Shown: positions 51,614 to 61,007, counted from the stretch's first letter. The stretch is DNA of 64,000 nt from SMYC01 sp965197495 (GCA_965197495.1 OZ240210.1:6200001-6264000), one strand, 5' to 3'. Numbers and translations: made by a program. The notes: generated from the letters alone by a model not told the origin.

Positions 51614-52673
51614 TTAATTGGCTAGCTCGCTCCCCGCTTGTGTAATGGCGGCGGAGAACGAACACGCGATGTAATCGACACGGAAATATATCGGGCATAC
51701 TCCATCCTGGTAGGCCCCATGATACCGATGGACCCGAGCTGTTGGCTGCCATTCGAGTAACGGGCGCCTATCAAGGAGATGCCTTCGAGAACCGGGACCC
51801 GCGCTTCCGAGCCGATGACGATCCGGAGACCGGAGCCATCGAGGCACGCATCCCGACCAGTTTGTGCCGCTCTTCGAGCGTTTCGAGGAGCTTCTGTGCG
51901 TGCTCGATGTTCTTGACGAATTCGGGCTTCTCCAGCATACGCGAGGCGCCCTCGACGTAAATTTCGGATGCGGGCTCTTCCGTGAAGGCCGCGTCGGCTA
52001 TCGTTAGAGCGTTGCGAACGAGGCCATTGACCATGGCCTCGATTTCTTTCAAACGATGCAATAGAAGCTCCCGCGCCTCCGAGAGCGTGTAGCCGCAAAA
52101 CTGCTCTTCGAGATAGCGGGCGCATTGTGCGAGATCATCACCGGCGAGATCGTCGGAAATCTCGATCACGCGATTCGTCACGTGACCCGCTTGTGAAACC
52201 AACAGAACGAGCAAACGTCGAGGCGCCATGCGTACGAAATCCACGTGATGCAAGACGCTATTGCGAGAATCCGGGCCCGTCACGAAACCCACCATGCCGG
52301 TCATCGTGGATAGCAGTCTCGACGTGCGCTGGACGAGGCCCCCGTGACCACCGAGCCCCGCTTCAGTCGGCTGCATTTGATCCTCGATCCATCGGCATAC
52401 GGTTGGGGCGAGCTCCTCCCCCTCCATCAGCGTGCCTACATAAAATCGATAGCCGCGATCCGTGGGCACCCGCCCCGCGGAAGTGTGGGGCTGATACAGG
52501 TAGCCCATCTCTTCCAGGTCAGCGAGCACGTTGCGGATCGTCGCGGGTGAATAGCCTCTTGAGTTGACTTTCGATAGCGTTCGGGAACCGACCGGCTCGC
52601 CCGTCATGATAAAGATGTGGACCATTTGTCGCAGGATCTCGCGACTGCGGGCATCGAGTACCAGAGCTTTCAT
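51614..52673 (-). pseudogene. hrcA: Heat-inducible repressor HrcA, two frameshifts
   Basis: HrcA normally represses heat-shock operons at CIRCE operators. The first frame (ATG 52673) has the winged helix (GEPVGSRTLSKVNSRGYSPATIRNVLADLE, YLYQPHTSAGRVPTDRGYRFYV) and most of the GAF-like domain to HKLVG near 51855. The next part (CLDGSGLRIVIGSEARVPVLEGISLIGARY, GSIGIMGPTRMEYAR) is in a second frame, and the last (VDYIACSFSAAITQAGS) in a third from about 51675. The second break is one missing G in GTG[G]TC. No CIRCE element was seen in the window. Confidence 0.85.
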
Positions 52674-52994
52674 GGTCCTATTTGGTCTTCGCTTGTACGC
52701 GTACGTTCGCCTGATAGCGCAAACTCCGCTGACTCCTTTTTTACCAAGCGGCTTCCGTCTTGTCAACCGAGCGGGGTCGGCTCCTCGGTACGCTTCGTCC
52801 ACCCTGTGGAGCGGTACTTGGCGATGAGCTCGGGGACGTGCGCCTTCTCCTCACTCCGCGTCGGCAAGCGTCGTGAAGGAGGCGACGAGGGCCTCGATGA
52901 GCTCCGGCTCTTCGAATCTCGGCCCGTGCCGACGGCTCGAACGTCTCGATGGGGTGCTGAGCTCCCGGTCGTCGATCAGAATCTTCCCGCGCAA
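52674..52994. other. Intergenic region upstream of hrcA
   Basis: No gene assigned. Minus-strand frames here end in protein-like tails (one ending FTTLADAE with TGA near 52857, another ending KRTEEPTPLG with TGA near 52770) that may be the eroded 3' end of a former gene before hrcA. No CIRCE inverted repeat (TTAGCACTC/GAGTGCTAA) is present. Confidence 0.4.
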
Positions 52995-54107
52995 TCAGAG
53001 AAGCTCTCGAACGCGTTCATAGTCCCGGTTTTGCGACATCGCTACCGGCTCGCACGTCACCTTGCCTTGATACGTGTTCACGCCAGCCAGCAGATGCGGG
53101 TCCGAGCGGATGGCCTCTTTGAAGCCATGATTCGCGATATCGAGCGCGAAGGGCAAGGTAACGTTCGTGAGAGCGAAGGTAGACGTCCTCGGCACGGCGC
53201 CCGGCATGTTGGCGACACAGTAGTGCACCACGCCGTCGACGACGAATGTCGGGTCGCTGTGCGTCGTCGGGCGGGTGGTCTCGATGCACCCGCCTTGATC
53301 GACGGCTACGTCGACGACGACGGCGCCATTCTTCATTTCTCGAATCATGTCGCGGGTCACGATCTTGGGGGCTGAAGCGCCCGGTATGAGAACCGCCCCG
53401 ACCACGAGGTCCGCTGTCCGCACCGACTCTTCGATGGTAATAGGGTTCGACATGAGCGTTGTGATGCGTCCTTCGAAGATGTCGTCGAGATATCGCATCC
53501 GCCCGAGGCTTCTCTCGAGCACGGTCACTTGAGCGCCGAGCCCGACCGCCATCTTGCAAGCGTTGAGCCCGACGACCCCGCCGCCGATGATCGAGATCTT
53601 CGCGCGAGGGACGCCGGGAACGCCGCCGACGAGTATGCCGCAGCCACCCTCGGCTTTTTCGAGGTAGTGCGCGCCTTCTTGAATCGACATGCGCCCCGCC
53701 ACTTCGCTCATGGGTGTTAGAAGAGGGAGCGAGCCGTCATGGGACGTGATGGTCTCGTAGGCGATTCCGGTGACCCCGCGCTCGAGCAGCCCGTCGGTGA
53801 GCTCCGGTAGCGGTGCGAGGTGTAAATACGTGAAGAGGATCTGGCCTTCGCGCAACTTCTCGACCTCCACTGCGAGCGGTTCTTTGACTTTGATAACTAT
53901 TTCCGCCGCGGCGATGACTTCGTCTACCGAAGGCAGAATCGTGGCGCCCGCCGAGACATATTCTTTGTTCGTGATGCCGCTTCCGAGCCCTGCGCCGTCC
54001 TGGACCAAGACTTCGTGTCCGGCTGCTGTGAGCGTCTTGACGCCACCCGGCACGAGACCGACGCGATATTCGTTGTCTTTGATCTCCGTAATGGTTCCGA
54101 TTTTCAT
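52995..54107 (-). CDS. ald: Alanine dehydrogenase
   Basis: NAD-dependent oxidative deamination of L-alanine to pyruvate and ammonia. 370 residues from ATG 54107 (MKIGTITEIKDNEYRVGLVP, the standard N-terminus). VKVKEPL and LHLAPLPELT carry the substrate-binding and catalytic residues (His in FTYLHLA), the Rossmann motif is GGGVVGLNACKMA, and VVDVAVDQGGC with NMPGAVPRTST is highly conserved. The ATG at 54134 gives a longer, unconserved start. Confidence 0.96.
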   Translation of the reverse strand: MKIGTITEIKDNEYRVGLVPGGVKTLTAAGHEVLVQDGAGLGSGITNKEYVSAGATILPSVDEVIAAAEIVIKVKEPLAVEVEKLREGQILFTYLHLAPLPELTDGLLERGVTGIAYETITSHDGSLPLLTPMSEVAGRMSIQEGAHYLEKAEGGCGILVGGVPGVPRAKISIIGGGVVGLNACKMAVGLGAQVTVLERSLGRMRYLDDIFEGRITTLMSNPITIEESVRTADLVVGAVLIPGASAPKIVTRDMIREMKNGAVVVDVAVDQGGCIETTRPTTHSDPTFVVDGVVHYCVANMPGAVPRTSTFALTNVTLPFALDIANHGFKEAIRSDPHLLAGVNTYQGKVTCEPVAMSQNRDYERVRELL

Positions 54108-54165
54108 TCGTGTCGATTCCTGAGGTGAACTCACGGGCCTCGACCGTGAATCGGCCGCGGCCGCT

Positions 54166-54663
54166 TCAGTTCGGGCGCGACGGAGGCGTCGGGTTGCCGC
54201 CGGACGTGGTCTCGGTTCGTTTGCGCTGTGGTGGAATGGGCTTCGACTCCGGCGGCCTCGTCATCTTGCTCGAGCCGCGGAAGGTGGCACCTTCGGCGAC
54301 GCGGATGGTCTTGGCCGAAATATGGCCGAACATTTTGCCCGTCTCGGTGATTTCGATTTTGTCGGACGCCGTGCAGTCGCCGTGGACCTCTCCCCGGATG
54401 GAGACGACAGTCGCAGAAATGTCAGCATGAACGTTTCCGGTCTCGCCGATCACAACACGCTGCCCGCCCTGGACTGTGCCTTCGACACGGCCTTCGATCA
54501 CCATGTCGTTCTTGCTGGTGAGCTCGCCTTTGATTAGCGCGTCCTTGCCGATGACCGTGGGCGGTTGCCCGGCGGGCTTTGGCGCGCTCGGCGTCCGCTC
54601 ACGTAGAGGTCCGGCGACGGTCGGAATCGGTTTGTCGTCTGGTTTTCCACTAAAGAGTCCCAC
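54166..54663 (-). CDS. Bactofilin
   Basis: Cytoskeletal beta-helix protein of 165 residues. The core (about residues 36-130) consists of short repeats such as LIKGELTSKNDMVIEGRVEG, GNVHADISATVVSIRGEVHG and GKMFGHISAKTIRVAEGATF. Flanking tails are Pro/Lys-rich and disordered, as usual. GTG 54663 follows AAGGAG by five bases and is the clear start. Bactofilins organise cell shape or polarity; no peptidase partner adjoins. 58 bases after ald in the antisense order. Confidence 0.93.
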   Translation of the reverse strand: MGLFSGKPDDKPIPTVAGPLRERTPSAPKPAGQPPTVIGKDALIKGELTSKNDMVIEGRVEGTVQGGQRVVIGETGNVHADISATVVSIRGEVHGDCTASDKIEITETGKMFGHISAKTIRVAEGATFRGSSKMTRPPESKPIPPQRKRTETTSGGNPTPPSRPN

Positions 54664-54672
54664 GAATGCTCC

Positions 54673-54730
54673 TTCCAGTTCGGCCTTTCGGCCTAGCCCT
54701 CCGCTCGCAAGCTCGCTGCGGAAGGCGGCT
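54673..54730. repeat. Short dispersed repeat, also inside the dnaK-dnaJ element
   Basis: TTCCAGTTCGGCC-TTTCGGCCTA followed by CCCTCCGCTCG and CTCGCTGCGGAAGGCGGCT matches 48720-48828, where about 50 extra bases lie in the middle. It contains the hairpin GGCC-TTTC-GGCC and a second stem CCTCCGC/GCGGAAGG. It lies in the leader of the bactofilin gene. Confidence 0.65.
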
Positions 54731-54801
54731 TCGACCAACATGCCCCATCGCGGTCGCACGCGCGCGCAGTGAAAACGAGCGCTCGAGCCGTGGCCAGTCT
54801 T

Positions 54802-54877
54802 TGGAGCGGGCGACGGGATTCGAACCCGCGACACCAAGCTTGGGAAGCTTGTACTCTACCAACTGAGCTACGCCCGC
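54802..54877 (-). tRNA. tRNA-Gly (anticodon CCC)
   Basis: On the minus strand, acceptor GCGGGCG pairs with CGCCCGC; the anticodon stem CAAGC/GCTTG encloses TTCCCAA, giving CCC (reads GGG). D-arm AGCTCAGTTGGTAGAGT and T-arm GGTTCGAATCC are normal. U discriminator and encoded CCA. Confidence 0.97.
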
Positions 54878-54907
54878 TCGTTTCGAACAGAAGTATACAC
54901 CAGCTCT

Positions 54908-55981
54908 TCACCCGTCAGCGTTTAGCGCGGCTACGCGGCTGAAATCCGTGAGCACGGACTTGTCTCCGAGAACGACGCCGCCGTCGAGAACCGAGCGATG
55001 CCCGATATGGGCGCTCCGGCCGATGAGTGCACCGCGCACGCGCGCTTCGGTGCCGATGCGGACGTTGGACCAAAGCACCGAATTGCCGACGATGGCTTCC
55101 GACTCGATCCGGCAGTTGGGCCCCACGACCGCGAACGGTTCGAGGTGAGCCCCGGCCTTCACGAGCGCGCCTTCGCCGATATATCCGGGCCCTTGTATTT
55201 TGGCCCCACTTTCGACCGTCGCGGTCGGGTCGACATAGGTGCCGCCCGCGTTCGGGCTGAAACCTTCGAAGGGAAGGGCTCGGGACAAAATGTCGCGGTG
55301 CACCCGCAGATATTTCTCCGGGGTGCCGATATCAACCCAATAGCCGCGATGCACGTAGGCATAGAACGGAATGTTGTCTTTCAAAAGACTCGGGAAAAAA
55401 CCGCGCTCGAAGGAATAACTCTTCCCTTCGGGGATGAGGTCCAGGGTCTCCGGCTCGAGGACGTAGACACCAGCGTTGATCGTGTCGCACGTGATCTCGT
55501 CGTAGCTCGGCTTTTCCAGGAATTGCCGGACGCGGCCGTCATCTTCGGTCTCCACGAGCCCATAGGCTGTCGGATTCTCCACGGGTGTGAGCACGATCGT
55601 CGCCTTCGCCCCGGTCTCTTCATGTTGTTTCAGCACCGCTTTCAGATCGAGATCGCTCAAGACGTCTCCGTTGAAGACGACGGTACGCCCAGCGATCAAC
55701 GACTCTGCATTCTTGACGGCGCCAGCAGTGCCGAGAGGCTCGGGCTCCATCGTGTAGTGGATCTTGACGCCGAGAGCCGAACCGTCACCGAAGAGCTCTT
55801 CGATGCGCCGAGGCTGATAGGACAGGGAAAGGACGATGTTGTCGATCCCGGTTTTCTTGAGAAGCTCGATTTGTAGCGACAGGAATGGGCGGGTGAGGAT
55901 GGGGACAATGGGTTTGGGAGTATTGAGCGTCAGAGGACGCAGTCTCGTCCCTTTGCCTCCGGCGAGAATTACAGCGTTCAT
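54908..55981 (-). CDS. Sugar-nucleotidyltransferase (mannose-1-phosphate guanylyltransferase-like)
   Basis: Enzyme of about 357 residues that activates a sugar phosphate with NTP. The nucleotide-binding signature is AVILAGGKGTRLRPLT at the N-terminus, then FNGDVLSDLDL (metal Asp) and EKPSYDEI. From about residue 245 a left-handed beta-helix of hexapeptide repeats follows (TATVESGAKIQGPGYIGEGALV). This domain order fits GDP-mannose pyrophosphorylases or glucose-1-phosphate transferases; the substrate is not certain. ATG 55981 is chosen to place the signature at residue 2. Confidence 0.9.
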   Translation of the reverse strand: MNAVILAGGKGTRLRPLTLNTPKPIVPILTRPFLSLQIELLKKTGIDNIVLSLSYQPRRIEELFGDGSALGVKIHYTMEPEPLGTAGAVKNAESLIAGRTVVFNGDVLSDLDLKAVLKQHEETGAKATIVLTPVENPTAYGLVETEDDGRVRQFLEKPSYDEITCDTINAGVYVLEPETLDLIPEGKSYSFERGFFPSLLKDNIPFYAYVHRGYWVDIGTPEKYLRVHRDILSRALPFEGFSPNAGGTYVDPTATVESGAKIQGPGYIGEGALVKAGAHLEPFAVVGPNCRIESEAIVGNSVLWSNVRIGTEARVRGALIGRSAHIGHRSVLDGGVVLGDKSVLTDFSRVAALNADG

Positions 55982-56355
55982 CAGTCTTCCAGTCTCGAAT
56001 GGCGCGGATCCTAGCACTCGGGGGATGGCCCTTCAAGCCATGCGGTGAGTACATGATGCCGCGACCAAGCATCTAACCGCAGAGACGGTAGAGTAGACAG
56101 AGGATCACCCTCGAGCCGTTGAAATCTCCGCGACCTCTGCGCGAATCTTTTCCTGGAAACCCAGGAGGGCAGCCATTTGTAGTACACAGGCTTCCGGGCG
56201 CACTGTTTCGACTCTCATTAGGTTCGCGGGCAAAAAGCTAGTTGAGTGAGTTATCATGATCTCTGCGCGCGCACTCGTCGCACTCCGAACAACGGAACAT
56301 CTGCACTTGGACACAGTAGAATAAAGCTGAAAGTGGTTTCCGCCCCCTCGAGACG
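55982..56355. other. Intergenic region before pgsA
   Basis: Divergent region. Short minus-strand frame 56105-56368 contains a possible 50-residue peptide (MITHSTSFLPANLMRVETVR...) without recognised family. AACCGCAGAGACGG near 56072 faintly resembles the CACAGAGACAC repeats elsewhere in the window. Confidence 0.45.
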
Positions 56356-56946
56356 ATGACGCTTCCAAACTTGCCGAACGCCCTCACGCTGAGCCGAATC
56401 TTTCTCGTGCCGCTGCTCGTCGTCGTGCTCCTCACGCGCGCGGATTTCTGGGAGCTCATCGGCGGCGCGATCTTCGGTGTCGCGGCCCTCACGGATTGGC
56501 TCGACGGATATCTGGCGCGGCGACGCAAACAGGTCACGACGCTCGGGATCATGTTGGATCCCGTCGCCGACAAGATGCTGATCTCGGCGGCGTTCATCAG
56601 CCTGGTGCAGATGGAGCTAGTGCCCGCTTGGATGGTCGTAGTCATCGTGGGCCGCGAGTTCGCGGTGATGGGGCTGCGCATGGTTGCAGTACAGCAGGGC
56701 ATCACGATAGCCGCGAGCCCATTGGGGAAGGGGAAAATGACGACACAAGTCGTCGCGATTCTTCTTTTGATCCTGGGTGAGAAGTTCATGGGCCCCCTCG
56801 CGGTGCTCGGCCCTGTTGCTCTCTGGCTTACCGTCATCTTGGCGCTTTTGTCCGGGTTCGATTACTTTTTCCGCTTCTACAAGAAAGTCTCCGGAGAGCT
56901 CCCGATGGGAGATCAAGCCGGAAGCGAAGCTGGAAGCAAAGAATGA
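56356..56946 (+). CDS. pgsA: CDP-diacylglycerol--glycerol-3-phosphate 3-phosphatidyltransferase
   Basis: Membrane enzyme for phosphatidylglycerol synthesis, 196 residues. The CDP-alcohol phosphotransferase motif is complete: DWLDGYLARRRKQVTTLG with following DPVADK. N-terminus NLPNALTLSRIFLVPLLV is the usual first helix; about five helices in all. It overlaps the next gene as ATGA (56943-56946). Confidence 0.96.
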   Translation: MTLPNLPNALTLSRIFLVPLLVVVLLTRADFWELIGGAIFGVAALTDWLDGYLARRRKQVTTLGIMLDPVADKMLISAAFISLVQMELVPAWMVVVIVGREFAVMGLRMVAVQQGITIAASPLGKGKMTTQVVAILLLILGEKFMGPLAVLGPVALWLTVILALLSGFDYFFRFYKKVSGELPMGDQAGSEAGSKE

Positions 56947-57308
56947 CCCGAGTGCCGCCCGCAGCGCACCGACTGCTCGAGAAAGTTTCTCGGGTCTATA
57001 TCGGGCCGGATGCCGCGCGCGCGTTGTTGGGGGAGAGAGGCGTGCTCCTAGGGGCGAAGCGCCCAGAGTGGATAGACGTTCTCGCCGTGGACGCCCACAC
57101 CGGCGGCGTTTGGAGCGCGCTCGTGGCACGCCGCTACGAGGCTCCTCGGCAGTGGGAGGCAGTGGGCCTGAGCTTGCCGTTTTTGGAGTTTCAGAAACAC
57201 CGCGCGCGTTGGCTTCGAGAGCTCGTCCCGGGCGATGCGGTTGTTACCGAGAACGGAATCTCGGTCCACCTTGGCGATGTTTGGCGATCCGCCAAGATCG
57301 CGCGCTAG
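56943..57308 (+). CDS. Hypothetical protein coupled to pgsA
   Basis: Soluble protein of 121 residues starting four bases inside pgsA. No membrane segment, no signal peptide, no recognised motif; composition is rich in Arg and Trp (five Trp). Sequence such as GVWSALVARRYEAPRQWEAVG suggests an alpha/beta fold. The four-base overlap and normal codon use support a real gene. Confidence 0.7.
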   Translation: MTRVPPAAHRLLEKVSRVYIGPDAARALLGERGVLLGAKRPEWIDVLAVDAHTGGVWSALVARRYEAPRQWEAVGLSLPFLEFQKHRARWLRELVPGDAVVTENGISVHLGDVWRSAKIAR

Positions 57309-58264
57309 CGCACGCCCCGAAGACCGTGCTGCCCGCACGAGCCCAACCGCCTACAGAGATTTGCTATTTCAGCTCGATCAAATCCCCGACTATCATGAAG
57401 TCGTAGCTTTCCATGATTCTGGCGGTGGCGTGCTCTCGTTGTACCGTCAAGACGGCGAGCTCACCGAGGACCTTCCGCGGCACGTCCGGGTGGATGTAGC
57501 GAAAGACCGTGAACAAGTTGCCCTGCACGACGCCGTCGTTCTCACCCAAGTCGATGCTCACGAGATAGCCCTCGCCGAGCGTAGTGATTTCGTCGAGTGA
57601 CGCCACGATCTCACCACGCATCTCGCCCGTCTCCGGTGTCAATCGTGTCGCGGCGGGCTGCCCAGGAAGAAGGGGCACGGGGATTGGACTATACGGCGTC
57701 AGGTAGTCGCCGACCTGCATATCCATGCACGAGCTGACGATCTCGCCCAATGAGGTGTCGGCTTGAGCGGCGAGAACGACGACAATACCGGTGCGCCGGA
57801 CGAAACGGCCAGCCATCCCCCAGCTGAAGTCGAGGAGGCTCTGGGCGAAGAAGCGGTCGCCGGCGTTGACACCCTGATTTGTGCCTCGATTCAAATACAT
57901 AATGTCACCGACAGCGTATGTGACTTTCGCTTCGCCTTCTTCGGTTCCGATGATGCGAAAATCGTCATCCTCGTTCTCGGCAAAGAAGCCAGCGCACTCT
58001 ATGGTCTGCTCTTCATAAGCAGGGTAGAACGTGGGCCCTAATGGCCCGGCGCCCGGTCGACCGCCCTCCGGACCCGTGCCGGGGCCAGCAGCGCCACCGG
58101 CAGCAGCCACACCAGTCCCAGCCGGGCCTCCTGCCGGCCCCCCGGCCGCACCGGGCTCGCCGGCCACATCGCCAGGGCGCACCATGTCCACGTCGGGGAG
58201 CAGGACTGGGTCTCCCGGGTAGATAAGGTGTGGATTATCGATGTAGCGGTTGGCGTCCCACAAC

Positions 58265-59724
58265 GGAGATGTCCCGGCCGCTGTTGAATTTGGTCGGGTA
58301 GCGGCGGCACCTGTGAATACTCTTAGGCAGCAACCTCATCGCTGTCAAGAGATTTCTGTTTGCTTCTAAGCGCGTGAACGAGAGCGCCCATATGGCGATA
58401 GCCTTTGATACGGTGAAACTTTTTCTCCGCCGTGACGACGCCGAGAGCGGTCCATCGGCGAATCATGGAAGGACTCTTCCACCGCTTGACGTTTCTCGAG
58501 ACTCTGCGGATGGTGCCGTTGAGATTCTCGATGGCGTTTGTCGTGGCCAGAGATTTGCGAAGTAACTCGGGTAGAGCGAGCTTCACAACCGTGAGGGTCT
58601 CTTCCAACCCTTCGCGAAGGCTTCCGGCAGCTTCGTCGTAGCCGTTTCGCTCGAGCCACGACACCAATGCCTGAAGTCGCTTGCGCGCCTTGTCGGCACT
58701 CTTGCATTTGTACGCTTCCTTCATTGTCTGGAGCACGTAGGCGTGACGGGACTTGGGAAGGTACGAGCGAAGATTTCGGAGTTTGTGGAGCTGGCATCTT
58801 TGGATAACCGCGAGATCCCCCAAAACGTCGACGAGTGCTTTGCGGATCCCTTTGCCTCCGTCCACTACGCAGAGAATCGATTCGTCGATCCGCAATCCCC
58901 GCTCGAGAAGGTTCTGCAACATCGCGGTGCACACCCGAGAGTTTTCCGTCGAGCCCAGCCATATACCCAAGGGCACCTTCGTTCCATCTATTGTGATACC
59001 GAGAGTTACGACGACGGTCTGTCCGGCCACCTCAAGGCCATCCATCATTAGTGCCGCAAGCTCGAACTCCTCTAGCCTCCGAGATAGGTATTCCTCGAGC
59101 TTCTTAGTCGTCTGGCTCACGAGGTGACGGCTGGCGGCACTCTTGCTCGTGCCACGAGACTTCAACTTCGCCGAGGGTTTGTCCAGACTCGATTCGTAAT
59201 TTCGGGTCGATACCCCCACCAAGATCTGGTTCAGCACTCGCTCCGGAAGCGGGTCTTCTTCGCGGAAGGCTTCGAAGTGTGGAAGCGACGCCTCCTCGCC
59301 CGACTTCGAACGAACTCGAGGTCGCGACACTTGGATTCGACGACCGCCGAAGCTCAGCTCCCCATCCGTGCTCCCCCAGTGGTTATGAGTTCGCTCCTTC
59401 TCGTGCTTGCCCTTCGGCCCCGCGATCTTCTCCGCGTCCTCTCTCAGGAGTAGGTGCAATGCGGTCAGTCCTTGCTCGTACACCCATTCCGTCAGGTCCG
59501 CCTTCGTGGCCGCGATCCCAGCTATCATCGGTAGCAGTATCTGACCGACTTGGCCAACTACCTTGCCCGTAGGCGAGTGCGTTTGCTTTCTTACTGGCTT
59601 CTTTGATTTCCTTGGCATGGTGGCTCCTTGTCCCCCTCTGGAGACGGTTGGTTTGGCAGACCTATTCTTAGGCCGGCCAAGGAGCCGCCGCTACCCCAAA
59701 TTCAACATCCGGCGGGACATCCCC
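58265..59724 (-). mobile_element. IS256-family insertion sequence
   Basis: 1460 bp. Imperfect inverted ends (GGAGATGTCCCG at 58265; complement of GGGGGATGTCCCG ending 59724) extend about 45 bases. The eight-base target duplication CCCACAAC is at 58257-58264 and 59725-59732. Removing the element restores the LysM domain reading frame. Confidence 0.96.
58323..59618 (-). CDS. IS256-family (mutator-type) transposase
   Basis: Intact transposase of 431 residues. Catalytic region: LMMDGLEVAGQTVVV (Asp), CVVDGGKGIRKAL (Asp), RCQLHKLRNLRSYLP and TTNAIENLNGTIRR (Glu), the IS256/MuDR signature. The element has short flanks of about 60 and 106 bases on either side. Recently active, judging from the exact target duplication. 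Confidence 0.96.
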   Translation of the reverse strand: MPRKSKKPVRKQTHSPTGKVVGQVGQILLPMIAGIAATKADLTEWVYEQGLTALHLLLREDAEKIAGPKGKHEKERTHNHWGSTDGELSFGGRRIQVSRPRVRSKSGEEASLPHFEAFREEDPLPERVLNQILVGVSTRNYESSLDKPSAKLKSRGTSKSAASRHLVSQTTKKLEEYLSRRLEEFELAALMMDGLEVAGQTVVVTLGITIDGTKVPLGIWLGSTENSRVCTAMLQNLLERGLRIDESILCVVDGGKGIRKALVDVLGDLAVIQRCQLHKLRNLRSYLPKSRHAYVLQTMKEAYKCKSADKARKRLQALVSWLERNGYDEAAGSLREGLEETLTVVKLALPELLRKSLATTNAIENLNGTIRRVSRNVKRWKSPSMIRRWTALGVVTAEKKFHRIKGYRHMGALVHALRSKQKSLDSDEVAA

Positions 59725-60164
59725 CCCACAACTGCGGCCAGAGATAGGGATTGTCGAGATATTGCCCGGAGATTGCCCAGAGTGTGTCGCCGTCGACAAT
59801 AATATGGAGCTGGGTGCCCTCGGGGTAGCTCGTCGGTGCCTGGTAGGGCGACCGGTGCTCGGCAACGACGATCGCTTGCGCGTCATCGCTCGCGTCCTGG
59901 GCCAGGGACAGCGTGCTCGCAGCTAGAAAGCACACGGTAAGAAAGCCAAATGCGAACAGCTCTCAAGAGCGAGGGTTGAGGGAAACCAGACCTTGGGAAA
60001 CGGTCTGGGATGCTCGCGTCGTCACGGCATACCTCCACGTGGTAAGGAAACGAAGATTTCAATAACTGTAACAACTCGATCTGGCAGGTGTCAAACCATT
60101 TTTCCCTGGAACGGCTAAAGTGATACTTGAGGTCTACGGAGCAAAAAAGAGTTGTCGGCGAAGA

Positions 60165-61007
60165 TTATTGCGGTGGCTTCTTGGGCTCGTCAGTATCAGT
60201 CTTCTCCACTTGGCCCATCTGACCCATCTGAATTGTGGCGAGCATCGTTTGCGCCTCTTCGCGATAGAGGCTCTCGGGGAAATGGTCCACGATCTGGCGA
60301 AAGTGAGGGAGCGCTTGTTCGGGTTGCCGGCACTTGTCGTAGGCGGAGCCGATGCGAAAGTGCACCTCGTCCATCTTGCTGAACGTCGGGAAGTTGTCGA
60401 TCACTCGTTGGAAGCGCGGGATCGAGGCGCGACAATGTTTTCGAATCTCTAAATAGAACAACCCGATGTGGAACTCGGACTCGGCGAGCGTCTCGTAGCA
60501 CTCCTGGAGCAGCACCCGCCCTTCTTCCGCGTAGCGCGAGTTCCTGTATAGCTCGACGAGTTTTTCAAACTCTTCGACAGCGAGCTCCGTTGGCTCCTGG
60601 TCGCGATCGGGGCTCTGGATTTGCCGGTAGTGCCCGTAGCCGATTTGATACTGGGCATAGTCCGCACGGGGGTGGTTTGGGAAGAAGGTGAGGAAGTCAC
60701 GGTAGTCTGCGATGGCGAGGATGAGGTTACTCCTGCCCTTTTGGTTGAAGTAGGTATCCGCGATCCCGAGCCGCGCATCGCCTGCCAGTTGGCTGCGAGG
60801 ATAGGCGTCCAAAAGCTGTTGCAAATAGCCGCGTGCTTCAGCCCAGTTCTTGTTCTCTAGTGCGCTCCGTCCCAACGCCATCAAGCGTTGATCGCCTTGC
60901 GCTGAGACCGGGACCATTTGATCCGACTTGCCGCCGCAGGCGAGACTCATTGCGAGCGCAGCCGTCAAAAGGAGCTGGGAAAGCTTCAACGCGAAACTGA
61001 TTCTCAT
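60165..61007 (-). CDS. bamD: Outer membrane assembly lipoprotein BamD-like
   Basis: Lipoprotein of 280 residues. The signal ends in a lipobox-like SLAC with Cys24. TPR repeats follow (ALENKNWAEARGYLQQLLDAYPRSQLAGDARLGIADTYF; PRFQRVIDNFPTF; ALPHFRQIVDHFPES), the BamD layout. It should sit on the periplasmic face of the outer membrane with BamA, which is not in the window. The C-terminus is charged (KTDTDEPKKPPQ). Next to the broken LysM gene. Confidence 0.87.
   Translation of the reverse strand: MRISFALKLSQLLLTAALAMSLACGGKSDQMVPVSAQGDQRLMALGRSALENKNWAEARGYLQQLLDAYPRSQLAGDARLGIADTYFNQKGRSNLILAIADYRDFLTFFPNHPRADYAQYQIGYGHYRQIQSPDRDQEPTELAVEEFEKLVELYRNSRYAEEGRVLLQECYETLAESEFHIGLFYLEIRKHCRASIPRFQRVIDNFPTFSKMDEVHFRIGSAYDKCRQPEQALPHFRQIVDHFPESLYREEAQTMLATIQMGQMGQVEKTDTDEPKKPPQ

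Larger units (their letters stand above)
57364..59935 (-). pseudogene. LysM-domain exported protein split by IS256
   Basis: The N-terminal part (59935-59733) has a signal-like segment (CFLAASTLSLAQD) and the first half of a LysM domain (HIIVDGDTLWAISGQYLDNP). The domain resumes at 58256 as WDANRYIDNPHLIYPGDPVLLP, followed by a Gly/Pro/Ala linker (about 50 residues) and a C-terminal beta-rich domain to 57364. The IS256 element lies in between with an eight-base duplication. Upstream of 59935, a GTG with GGAGG (near 60015) runs in frame only to a TGA near 59955, so the original start may also be broken. Confidence 0.9.

Noticed and set aside
50740..52850. CIRCE operator for the hrcA cluster
   Set aside because: Neither TTAGCACTC nor GAGTGCTAA occurs in the expected place upstream of hrcA or grpE.
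56105..56368. 87-codon minus-strand frame before pgsA
   Set aside because: The 3' 50 codons look mildly protein-like, but there is no family and no ribosome site; not called as a gene.
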